From: Rhodosorus marinus
Lineage: Eukaryota > Rhodophyta > Stylonematophyceae > Stylonematales > Stylonemataceae
Length of the DNA stretch: 64,000 nucleotides
Assembly (NCBI GenBank): GCA_029953675.1
Contig: JAMWBK010000007.1
Location: 248,001-312,000 of the forward strand
Reading direction: 5' to 3'
Made by a program: the position numbers and the translations under genes
In this document: piece by piece, positions 32,041-42,247 of the stretch
Position numbering within the stretch: position 1 is the stretch's first letter
Layout: every line of letters begins with the position of its first letter
The notes under the pieces: generated by a model
Database searches by the model: none
What the model was told of the DNA's origin: nothing
The model's input: only the letters and a program-made list of their open reading frames with translations

Positions 32041-32508
32041 CTAAGAGACTATGGACATATCTTCCATCGCCCAGTACCCGGGATCGCTGAGAAAGCCGCT
32101 TATCGGGCAGCTGTCGTCGCTGAGTCTGAACTCGGATTCTTGTTGGAACTGTGTCTCAAGAATGACATCAGCGCAGAGTGTTTCGGCTTCTTCGAGTAGC
32201 TCGTTCACGGGCACAGAAGGGTACTCCACGAGGACATCGTCTGACAGGAAGCTCACCACGCTGCTCAGTGACCTCCGCCGAGACGTCTCCTCAGCTGGAG
32301 CGTGCCATCTCATGTGGTTTCTGAGCCCCGACCTCCATCGAAAACTCTTATCGCAGCTCTGAATCTTGCATCTGTATGGTCGCTCATCATTGTGCACCCT
32401 CATGTGTACTTTCCTATCGTATTTCCTAGTGAACTTCTTCCCACACCTCTTGGCATCGCAGGCGTACTTCCTCTCCTCCACATATGAAGAATCGTTGCTC
32501 ATATCCAT
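32041..32508 (-). CDS. Two-finger C2H2 zinc-finger protein (small paralogue)
   Basis: About 155 residues from MDMSNDSS; upstream in-frame Mets at 32577 and 32565 are possible. Fingers CDAKRCGKKF...HMRVH and CKIQSCDKSF...HMRWH are C-x4-C-x12-H-x3-H, linked by NDERPYR. Spacing, linker and the F-[RK]-W-R-S-x-x-x-N-H helix of finger 2 match the protein at 18995-20083, so the two are paralogues. This one lacks the three-fold repeat. The C-terminus is acidic and shares S-S-V-V-S-F-L-S with the larger protein. Likely a nuclear DNA-binding factor; targets unknown. Confidence 0.8.
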   Translation of the reverse strand: MDMSNDSSYVEERKYACDAKRCGKKFTRKYDRKVHMRVHNDERPYRCKIQSCDKSFRWRSGLRNHMRWHAPAEETSRRRSLSSVVSFLSDDVLVEYPSVPVNELLEEAETLCADVILETQFQQESEFRLSDDSCPISGFLSDPGYWAMEDMSIVS

Positions 32509-33549
32509 CCTTGCAATCCTTGATATTTGCACTTCAAAAACCCCATCTACCTCTTGACTCCACATCACTGCCCACACCGTATCCCTAAGAAGCCGCAGTC
32601 CCCGCTCTTATATCCGCGGCAAACGGACTAAGACCCGCTACGAAAAGTGTTCAGCACGTTATACTCTTCTCCGTTTGTTTTCGTGACATGCTTCACACAA
32701 TCAGGCACCAACAAAGAAAGTCCTCCAAGTCCATCCCGCACAGCACTCCTCGATCCGTCCTAGTGAACGCAAAAGGAAAAATAAATAAACAAAAAATCCA
32801 ACTCACACACCCCCTCGCGCCTCCAAAAAAAAATCTAAACCCCCCCAACACAAACTGTTCCTGCCAGATAAAGCCTAACACGAAAACAAAAAAAAACAAA
32901 AAATTGTACAATAATGACGGTCCATAGCGGAAAACAAGAAAAAGCGGAGTTTTTCGAACGGAATCCTCCATCTTCTTTGTGCCCTCAGCAGTTGGCCAAC
33001 ACCTTCCTCCTTCCTCTCAACAGACTCTTTCACATCCCCGACCGGAACGCAAGGCCAAGATGGCGTTCTTCCGAGAAAACTATTTATGGAAATACCCTCC
33101 TTTTTATAAATCAAAACAAAACAACATGTTCTTCAGCAAAGCAAGTACGAAGATATCTTTCACTTTTTTCGACTAAACACAAAATATTTGTTTGATCCGC
33201 AATATTGAAAATCCGTATTTTATAGACCACTGCTTCCCTTTCAACAAACATTTAAAACGGAAATAATTTCTTATAGTATCGACATCCCAGGGTGCAGTAT
33301 TTGCCCATGAAAATATAAATAAACTCGCGCATTGTGAATGGCTAAAGGAACAATCAAGTACTTCCATCAACCAATAGATGACCCTGTACCATCTTCGTTG
33401 GCCAATGGTATGTAGAATTGGTCTTGTCGTAATTTTATCGAACTTTGTTTTGATACGGGGAATAGAATGTAACCAGTGAGAGTTACTTTTCGAGGTTAAT
33501 CTTTTTTTAGAAATCAGTATTTTTATTTTTTATTAACTCGAAAAAAAGG

Positions 33550-33775
33550 ATGGCCCGGTACTAGGGGACGACGTCTGCGTTTTACCTCATCTCCACAACT
33601 GTTCGTTCATAGTGAGTAAAATAAAAAAAATCATTTTTCAATATATTTCGCCCGGACTGGCTTGAAAAATTTTTAAATGGCCCGGTACTAGGGACGACGT
33701 CATCTCCACAACCGTTCGTTCATAGTGAGAAATAAATCATTTTCAATATATTTTCACCGGACTGGCTTGAAATGT
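33550..33775. repeat. ~120-bp tandem duplication
   Basis: Both halves contain GGCCCGGTACTAGGG, a CATCTCCACAAC..TTCGTTCATAGTGAG block, TTCAATATATTT and GGACTGGCTTGAAA. The left copy has an extra ~13 bases (CTGCGTTTTACCT region). Confidence 0.85.
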
Positions 33776-34826
33776 TTTAGATGAATAAACCACCTTTTTT
33801 AAAGTGTTGATTTCCATAAAAGGGATCACGAAAACAAGTTTTTGTGATTTTTTAGAGGATGCATTGTTCTTTCGATTAAAAAATCGTGGTTTGTATTCTT
33901 TGCCCCAAAGGCGTAGTTCTTACTTTTTTATTATTGTTTCATATTATCGGGGATGATGACTGCCTGTTAATTGGAGGGATTTGAAGAGATTTAGAGAAGT
34001 TTTTAAATAGCAATCGGCATGAAGTGTTCGAAACCTTTTGAAATTCAGTGTTTTGTCTTGGGAGAGAGGATGGGGTAGGAGGATTTTGATTTTTTGGACT
34101 TTTTATGATGGTCGTCCGCTGGCCCTGGGGGCCTTTGTTTCTGGCACGATAGCATGCTAATGAGAGAATGAGTGTTTTGGTGGCTTTCGGTTGGGGGCAG
34201 GAGGGATGGCGGAATCCTGGATGCGTTCGAAGTTTTCTGATGGTTACTGTTCTCACCGGATGGCCTACCACCAGAATTTACTGACGTTGAGCTTGACATT
34301 GGGAGACCGCCAGAGACCCGGTTGCGTGGCATGCTCTGATCTGCAGCCTCGAGGTTGCGGTAGAATCGGTACTACGCGCTTGATTGCGTTGATGCCTGTT
34401 TGATGTGATGATCAGTTTATTGACAGCTGAACCTCGCACCGTCCTCGCGAGGCCTATCCGGGGTAGTCCCTCCCCCTACCTTACCCCCCCGACCATAGTC
34501 ACTAGACTGAGACCTACACTCCATCCATAGCTACATAACACTCCCGATGAGACACCACCCTCCCCCCTGCCCCAGCATTCTAACAGTGACTATGGAAGAC
34601 AGCTCAACCCTAGTTTGCTCACCTCGTTCCATTGAACTGTTGAGGTTTCAACGCGCGAAATTTTCAGAATTAGCCACCAGTCACCAAAACGGGCCAGAAA
34701 AAAAACAACCGTAAAAGAAGAAAACACTGTTCAACTCACCACTCATCACGCTCACCCTCCCTCCATCACCTCCCCCCACGCTCTTCCATCCCCGAATCAA
34801 AAAAAAAAAAAACCACTCCGATGGGG

Positions 34827-34837
34827 GACAGCCTGTC
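34827..34837. promoter_or_regulatory. Near-palindrome GACAGCCTGTC
   Basis: In AT-rich intergenic DNA, followed by ATTCGATATTC. Same 11-mer as at 24151. Confidence 0.4.
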
Positions 34838-36404
34838 ATTCGATATTCCTAAAAATGGAAAACACCGAAAATAAATCGAAGAAACGAAATAACTCCGAAG
34901 AGCCAAGCTAGAATCAAAACATGGGGTCCCCCCTGTTGCCTGATACCCATCATAATTTATTAATATATTGCATCATAGTTTTATATGTACTGCTGAAATA
35001 TAATGAAGGTGTCAATAGAATTAACTCTAAAGGATAGATAATGATTCATCGAACGAAGGATTTTTTTTCCGTGCGGATATTGAATTTATGAAATGTTTTG
35101 ATAGGTAAATATTGGCTTTTCGGGGGTTCAGGGACATGGACTCAATAGTAGTCGACGAAGGACCCCAGCTGAAGCGGAGGTGCACCCGGGCTTGGTTACG
35201 GGGGGCCTGACGACCAGTAGGGACCTAAACGGTTTGGTTTTTTTTGCGGTTTTTTTTTTGTTTCTTGGTAGTTGGAAATGATGAGGAAAGAAGATGGTGG
35301 GTAGCCATTGTCCTTGGGGGGGGAGGGCGAGGGTTCCTTTGAAAGGTTGTGTAGGACCAGAGCGGGTCATACAAGAAAACGGAGCACGTTGACAGTGAAC
35401 TGGACAGGTAGATGCCGCGGATCCTGTTCGGTTGGGGTTACTTTTTGCGGTATGTTGATGTACTTCTTTTTGCTTTAACAATTAGCTGTAGGCCTCTCGG
35501 CCCGAGCGGGGCAGACTTGTCTTGTGAAGAGACCGGGAATATTGTTCGGCTAAAGCTACTGTCAGCGGTCGCCAGTTAGCCTCCACGCCCGAATGGCTCC
35601 ATAAGAGGCTTGCAAAGTTGGTTCAGCTTTTTCTGTACGCGGTCAGTCGGCGTCAGTCCGAACCCGGCGTCTCCCGTATTCTCAACAGAATGAAAACGTT
35701 TACGTGGGAACCTCACCCCGGGGGATGTCTACTTCGTTGCATTCCCGGATAGGATTCCGCCCAGTACATCGGATAGTTACTGGGAACGTCAGCAGCCCTT
35801 AGAGAGGGGTCCTTGCTGCTTCCTTGTCGTCTCGGTGTTGTTTTGGCAAAGCCTTGAAATGTTTGGCAGGTGGCGCTATACGGCCAAGGATTGTTGAGGG
35901 AGGCTCTTTACACATCAAAAGTCAACCCGTGGCATTCACATGTCCGTTGAGCCCTACATCTGGCGCGAGCCTGAGCTAACTTAACCAGTCCTCGCCAGCT
36001 CGGAACCAACTTCTCGGCGGAACAAGCGTCCGAGTAGCTCATCGCAGCATCAAAGTTGCTCCCAACGCGCGGAGCTAGTTTGGCGGCTCTCGAAAAAGGC
36101 CGTGTAGTAGCTGCAGACTAAAACATGCGGATTGTAGTATCAAATTCTTCTCTGCTCGTCTAATGCGTTCCTTTGGAAACCTTGGACAACTTTCCGGACA
36201 ACTGCCTCCTTTACACACACCCCTCCAGGCGCGCGAATACTTGCAAGATGGTCTTCTGTCGTAAGCCGAGCCGCCTCCTATTTCACAAAAGCAGAGGTGC
36301 CGCCGAAGATTTCCACCGACCCGACTTGTTTCCAATCTCTATTGAATCGTGAATCCAATTTTTTTATAGCACGATCCACGCGTACTTAAGTACGACTCAT
36401 TGTT

Positions 36405-38716
36405 CTATGCAGTCATGTATGACGATACGTCAATAGCGTCAGGCAGCTCCGAGATAGCAACTTCAAATCTCGATTGTACGTCGTTCAAGGTAGTTTCGTC
36501 CTCATCGCTTGAAATGAAGGAAATAGCTAGTCCCTTCGTTCCAAACCTGCCAGCTCTCCCCACTCGATGGAGGTACGAGTCTGCGTCTGCTGACATGTCA
36601 TAGTTGATCACAATGTTCACTCGCTCAACGTCAATTCCCCTGCCAAAAATGTCCGTCGCCACAAGAATTCTCTTCTTGAAGTCCTTAAACGCCTTGTAGC
36701 GCGCGATTCGCTCCGCCTGCGGAAGCCTAGCGTGCATGGCGATCGATGGAAAGTTGCACTCCACAAGCAGTTTGTTCAACTGCGTGCATCGGGCAACGTT
36801 CTTCACAAAAATCACGACCTGATTGAACTCCAGCGCATCCAGAAGGTCGTTGAGCTTGCGGTTCTTTTCTGCCTCCTTCAGCTTCAAGAAGTACTGAAGC
36901 AGTCCATGCAGGGTCAGCTTCGTTTCATCGTCAACGTAAACTTCCATTGGGTTTTGCATAAACTTTTTGCAAATTGCTCGGATCTCCTTAGCAAGAGTAG
37001 CTGAAAACATCATCACTTGCTTGTCATGAGGGGTCGTTCGGAAGATATCCTGGCGACAGTGCCGAACAACATAAACGTCAGCACCCTCTTCAAGAGGCTT
37101 CGGAGTGGGCCGCGCGATCCCTTACCTGAACATCTCGGCGCATGTCCGTCATCTCCAACATCTTGTCGCACTCGTCAAGAACGAAGAACTTGATATGCGA
37201 GAGATCCAGAATCTTCTTCTGTGCCAGGTCAAGTACACGTCCGGGAGTCCCGACAATCACATGTGGAGTACTCGTAGCCAACATCTCCTTGTCCTGCTTC
37301 AGCGGGACACCGCCATAGATCACTCCAACTTTCAAGTCCGGCATGTACTTCGAGAAACGCTCGAATTCGCGAGCAATCTGATACGCAAGCTCTCGCGTAT
37401 GTCCAAGGACTATACAGCTAACAGTACCCTCCTTCGGCTCCAGCTGATGCAAGACCGCGAGAGTGAAAACGGCCGTCTTTCCCATTCCAGACTTGGCCTG
37501 ACAAAGGACATCGGTTCCCAACGTTGCCTTGGGAATGCATTCGTGTTGAACCTCCGAGGGGTGTTCAAATCCACAATCCTGTCGGGTCATTCAAACACAC
37601 TACATTCAGATTCGATTTCGACTCAAGGGAGCAGTCGTTGGCCTTAAAGCCGAGTGGCGAACCTGGATTGCTCGAAGGAGCTCAGGTTTCAACAAAAAAT
37701 CCTTAAATCCCGCAGAGTGAAGACCGACATAAGTGCCCCTAACAATCGAAAAATGTAAGCGTAAGATAAGTTCTCCATCAGTTCTCTGTCCGGGCCTCTT
37801 GCAGCATCCGTCAGCGTCTCAAAGAGCAAAATCAAGGCGGCAAAGTCATCTACGGCATCACTGGCGAGTGAATCTGCAACGAGCTCGGGTTTGGGGAGCA
37901 AGGGTTCAGCTTCGGGCGGGTCCTGGACATTCTGAAAAAGAGATAAGAGATATTCCAGCCTTTTAAAGGCTGCCTTCCTAAGGTCCTTCATCAAATCCGG
38001 AACATGTCGTCTCTACGGCCAACGGCAGCAAATACTCCGGGCTTCTTTCGAGCGCGCGCTCTACTAGTGTACCGCCTTCGGGTGTTGGGCAACTCTAGAA
38101 AGGTGATTGCACATGCAGGTTTTCTTTCACGGTACCCGACAAATCAGAACTTTCCTGCGCCTCCGACTACCGATCTAAAAGGTGAGACCAACTCAACTAG
38201 GCTCTACCGCGATGCTGATACGCTCATGCGCACAGCTAACGGTATTGAGCTTCATTCTGACGGGTTTGTCCTTACACGAGTACAAGACAAGGGTGCATGA
38301 AGACAGGATCGTCTCCTTGTTGCTCTTCGAACATATTCATCTACAGAAAGTCATCCCAAAACGATTTAAAGGCGACACGACCAAGCGCTCGACAAACGCT
38401 GACACCACTGGTACTTGCGCAACCCTGCCTCGATACTGCCCTCGCTTTTGTCTCTCAGAAGCCATACCGAACCCCATGGACGTCTTTGCCGGCGGACTTG
38501 ACAATAAATAAATGCAAAAGCACTGGAGAACGCTTTCGGGATGCTGATTTTTGAACTTTTTGGCAGGAGTGCTTAGCCATACTTTGAAGCGGGTTTCCCA
38601 TCAGCGTCCTCTTTCGCAGTCGACTCGGCCGGAACTGTCTCTTCCTCCTCCTCGTAGTCGACGAACTCTTCCTCTCCTCCAAACTCCTCAGCTGGTTTAC
38701 TCGCCTCAACCTCCAT
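36405..38716 (-). CDS. SUB2: DECD-box RNA helicase UAP56/Sub2 (mRNA export and splicing)
   Basis: ATP-dependent RNA helicase of the spliceosome and the TREX export complex. Exons 38716-38583, 37738-37663, 37578-37126 and 37049-36405 join to 435 residues, the family length. Order: acidic N-terminus ([12 protein letters not shown]); [20 protein letters not shown] (Q-motif approach); [27 protein letters not shown] (motif I); [23 protein letters not shown] (motif II, the DECD form typical of UAP56); FSATLAKEI (motif III); [21 protein letters not shown] (motif VI); C-terminus [13 protein letters not shown]. Introns 2 and 3 are 84 and 76 bp, but intron 1 is 844 bp, far longer than any other here. 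Motif IV-region [14 protein letters not shown] is intact, so the helicase should be active. Confidence 0.95.
37739..38582. other. 844-bp intron 1 of UAP56 with internal reading frames
   Basis: Begins GTATGG and ends TTGTTAG on the minus strand. It holds a same-strand frame (37994 down to 37740, [20 protein letters not shown]) and an opposite-strand frame starting 10 bases away (38004-38300, [20 protein letters not shown]). Neither is recognised. An AATAAATAAA stretch at 38505-38515 could be a polyadenylation signal for a nested plus-strand transcript. Confidence 0.55.
38004..38300 (+). CDS. Possible small gene nested in UAP56 intron, unidentified
   Basis: 98-residue frame, basic at the N-terminus ([19 protein letters not shown]), which would suit a mitochondrial presequence. 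A GTGAGA donor-like site at 38181 follows DLKG, so the protein might be spliced to the frame ending at 38511 ([11 protein letters not shown]). No family recognised. Coding status is uncertain. Confidence 0.25.
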   Translation: MSSLRPTAANTPGFFRARALLVYRLRVLGNSRKVIAHAGFLSRYPTNQNFPAPPTTDLKGETNSTRLYRDADTLMRTANGIELHSDGFVLTRVQDKGA

Positions 38717-40454
38717 CGCGGATTCTCTACAGAAAGATACCTCGATCAAATCCGGTCCCGCCCGACCACAAGAACAAAAATACTTGTAAAACTTTGGCAC
38801 AAAAAAAAAAAGAAATCAAACTCTTCCGCTGCCTGAATACTCCCGCTCGCTCTCCAGGAAACGACACAGAAAAACACGAAAACAACAAAAACACGAGAAA
38901 TACGTATATACTACAGACGTAAATCAACAAACGCCTCACGTTCTACAGAATAAAATCCGATCTCCAAAAATACTCACTTTCGTCTTTCCTCCTAAAGGAA
39001 GTCCCACCCCAAACAACTCCTTCCCTTCCAACCTCCCCTCCTTCACCATTACCCCTCCTCATCAACCCAAAATCGCTGCTTAAATACTTCTCCACAAAGA
39101 AGTCATCTGTCAACTTCCGATGAAAGCAAACTCCATCGCCTCCTTGAAACAAACGAAAAAAAAGTAGTTTGGGGGGGGGTAGCGGGGGTGGGTGGGACGG
39201 GGGGGTAATCTTCCTCCTCATCTCATCCTGTATCCAATAATTTTTATAAATAAAAATTTATCAAACATATCGCTAATTTGTAGGGGGTAAAGCCTTCGTA
39301 GCTTTAGTTAAAGTCAAAATCTTATACCCCGCTCAACTTTCAAGTAATTCCTGCGTTTCAATATTTTCATTATTTTTCGTAGAACCCGTATGATGTCGGT
39401 CCACCACCCTTTTATTTATTTTGATAATTTATATATTTCTATTTTTCCATCGGTTTTGAACGGTTTGAGGCGATGGTGACTTTTTAGGATGAGTTTTATT
39501 CGTTTTTCAAATATTGATTTTGTTTTCGCGGTTTTTGGTTGCTTTTGGGCGGGTTCTCGATGTGGATGGATGGATTCTGGAAGTTCTCTCTTACTGAGCG
39601 AGAATGTGTTTGACTGTTACATAGTAAGAGCTGCTGCCTCCTTACCAGCCGCGTGTCCCAGCCATCAACAGTTGGAATAATGCCCCGCTAGGCGCATTTT
39701 TGTCTTTTTGAACGAAACGCAAACCACAACGCATCGATCTTGCATCGGTTTTGGTTTTTGCTTCCTTTCCCATCTGATTTGTAATATATGACTGGAGAGG
39801 ACGAAGCAGCTCTCAAGCTCCTTCACGTAATCGCCCGGATGGCGTACCAGAATACTTTGCTGATGTATATGACTCATGGACTTGGCCAGGAATCAACTTG
39901 CTTCGCGTTTTGCCCAGCGAGGGCCAAAATCCTTTCAGTGAAGTGGAGGTGCGGTAACAAACTTCGGCTAGCCCGCTATTGCCGTGTCGCACGTTCAAAA
40001 GATCGGGTACAATCGAGATTTTGTTCTGATATGCCATGTCCCGGCCTCCCGCTGGACGCCCAGAGAGCACATCTTGCAAAGCCAGTCATGATACAGAACC
40101 TCACTAAACATCTTGAGCTTTCAGGACTGGCAAAGCAGCGTGACGTGAAGACAAGAAGCAAGACTGCGTAGATCACTTAGAAGTCAGTCTTCCAAAGGGA
40201 TTTCGTTCTCGTCGTAGCCGTCGTCTTCCAAAGTTAAGGTGTCAATAAAAAGTTCTAACGCCTCTCGATCTGCTTATGAAAGTGGGATGATGACCGACTG
40301 AAGGGATGAGCAAGCACTTTGCTATGAAAGTAGAAAAGCTCGATGGTCGAAGGATTTGGTTATCAAGCGCGTCGAGAGGGTCTTCTTCGCTGCTGAAGAA
40401 GCGGGCGCTGCTGAGCTTAGCGCTTTAGAGAGTGAGTCTTTTTGTGGGAGAGCG
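38717..40454. other. Intergenic between divergent UAP56 and YEATS genes
   Basis: Shared upstream region. AT-rich around 39230-39480. Frames at 39788-40171 (plus) and 39813-40079 (minus) overlap and are unrecognised. A short minus-strand frame ending at 40175 (DTLTLEDDGYDENEIP) looks protein-like but has no upstream exon. Confidence 0.4.
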
Positions 40455-41411
40455 ATGTCTGGATCAGCCGCTGCAGGGAACAAGCGGCTAAGGGGAACGG
40501 TTGTGGTCGTTCCAATTGTTCATGGATCGATTTCATTCTACTTGGGAAAGAAAAGCGAAGAGGAACGAACGCACAAGTGGACCGCGTATGTCCGCGGGTT
40601 GGAGAACCGCGATTTGTCCTACGTTGTGAAGAGCGTCGAGTTCCTTCTGCATGAAAGTTTCGATCCGCAAAAGCGAGGTACAGAGACAGAACCACATCTT
40701 TCATGTAAAAATACTGAGCGAAATTTTTGCCCTTTTGTTTCCACTTCCGTTTTACTTCCGCCAGTTCTATCTTTACCTCCGTATGAAGTCACCGAGAGCG
40801 GCTGGGGAGAGTTTGAAGTGAACATCAAAATCCACTTTAAGGACAACATCGAAAAGCCCGTCGAGATCTTTCATTTGTTGAGGGTATGTCTTTTCATTGC
40901 CAAGCATGAAAACGGAAAAGCGACACCTAACTGAGAAGTGGAAGCGACGTCGCCCTCCCGCCCATCCATCTTGCAATAGCTGTTTCCTCCACTAGGCACG
41001 GAAATGTCCAAGAAACCAGTGGTATCTGAGCACTACGATGAGATTATATTTCAGGATCCCACAGAGAACCTCTTCAAGATTCTCAAAGCAGGCCCGTCAG
41101 CGAAGTTCAAGCTAAGCACTTATTCTCCCTATTGTATGAATAGCACAGCATGGTTGGGAGGAAAGGTCTTCCCTTTCTCTCTCAGAAGAGTCGATTCCTG
41201 TGCACTAACCGCTCTTCTCCTCTTAAAATTCCCTGACATAACCCAAGTCTCCAGCTTCGAAGGACAGGAGAGCAAAGAACTGAAACAGATCGAGGAAGCC
41301 AGAAAGAAGCTGAGGCACGACAAACTGGCCCTCGAGGATAAGTTCAACGCCCTTGAAGTGGAAAGGGAAGAGCTTGCACGGGAGCTCACACGATTGGGAG
41401 GCAAAGTGTGA
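40455..41411 (+). CDS. YEATS4: YEATS-domain protein (GAS41/Yaf9 type)
   Basis: Reader of acylated histone lysines, a subunit shared by SWR1 and NuA4/TIP60 type complexes. Exons 40455-40677, 40765-40883 and 40980-41411, with introns of 87 and 96 bp. Start MSGSAAAGNKRLRG. YEATS domain: VPIVHGSISFYLGKK, THKWTAYVRG, LHESFDP, then LPPYEVTESGWGEFEVNIKI (reader-pocket loop G-W-G-E-F) and IFHLLRLFPP. The link VSEHYDEIIFQDPTENL is specific to GAS41/Yaf9. The C-terminus is a coiled coil (IEEARKKLRHDKLALEDKF). Between these, 41134-41247 (GTATGA...CCCAAG, 114 bases) is likely a third intron: removal gives 219 residues, near the family's ~227, and takes out a hydrophobic stretch foreign to the family. Retained, the protein has 257. 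For acceptor 2, CAATAG at 40979 keeps phase; the later CACTAG would not. Confidence 0.93.
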
Positions 41412-42247
41412 AGGAAGCTCAGGTATCTCGTGACCTCTAGCTTCCTTTATGCTGCTTGTAAGGTTATGGCCCAGGCGATTACACGGAGGCGTTGGGCAAC
41501 GACCTCCGCGGTAAACCAGTTTTAGAGGCTTACTGTTTTTTAAGATCTCAAACCGAAACTATTGTAAGAACGATAAAACCAGGCCAACACCACCACACCG
41601 CACATAGGCGAAACCTCATCGCCTGGTGATCGAACACTATCTCAGCGAAGATCAAAGGTTATGAGACGATCTAGGTGACACGGGGCACTGCAACGGGTCC
41701 TCCGGTTCCGGCGGACCGGTATGCGACAGCGTCAGTGACCTGATTAGATTTCGAGACGAAGGATCCGCACGTCGCTATACCTGTAAAAGACAGAAAGGCG
41801 CTCGCTGTTAGTATACCTGGACGCAAAGGACGGACATGGGGTATTTTCACTATCTACAAAGCTAATTAAACAAATAGGAAGCTATACAATCACTGGAAAA
41901 GAAAAATGTTCAAACTGGTTGCGTTCTACGCGCTTCATCGGGAAATCCTTGCGAGTAGAATAGCGCCAGGTGGTTACTTTCGCCATCCATGGTTGAGAAA
42001 GTTTTTTCAACAGCCATCAAGTTTTTTACCCTACTTATCGGCTGGTGCTCGACCGTTAGGATGGCTTGGGGGAAATATGCTTTTCTTGCCCATACAATGC
42101 GACCTTCACTCGCGGACGCGGGGGGAGTTATTCACCTACCCTTTCGCCTGCGCCGTTTGGGCAGGTTCCTCTCGTGCGCTTTCCTTCTGGGTGTGGTCCA
42201 GAGTCGGATGCTGTTGTCCCTTTTGTGAAAGTAGACTTCTCCTCCCA
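41412..42247. other. Intergenic between convergent YEATS and TIR-kinase genes
   Basis: Plus-strand frame 41906-42322 has no recognisable domain and overlaps the TIR-kinase last exon. Confidence 0.4.

Larger units (their letters stand above)
32578..36404. other. Intergenic, AT-rich, no supported gene
   Basis: Homopolymer runs and short frames. It contains the tandem duplication at 33550-33775 and GACAGCCTGTC at 34827. A G-rich block lies at about 35320 (GGGGGGG). 35490-36070 is of mixed composition but unrecognised. Confidence 0.45.

Noticed and set aside
39788-40171. Plus-strand 127-codon frame upstream of the YEATS gene
   Set aside because: Overlapping antisense frames of similar length and no recognisable domain.
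40884-40996. YEATS intron 2 ending at CCACTAG
   Set aside because: It shifts the frame; the CAATAG acceptor restores LLRLFPPLGTEMSKKP in phase.
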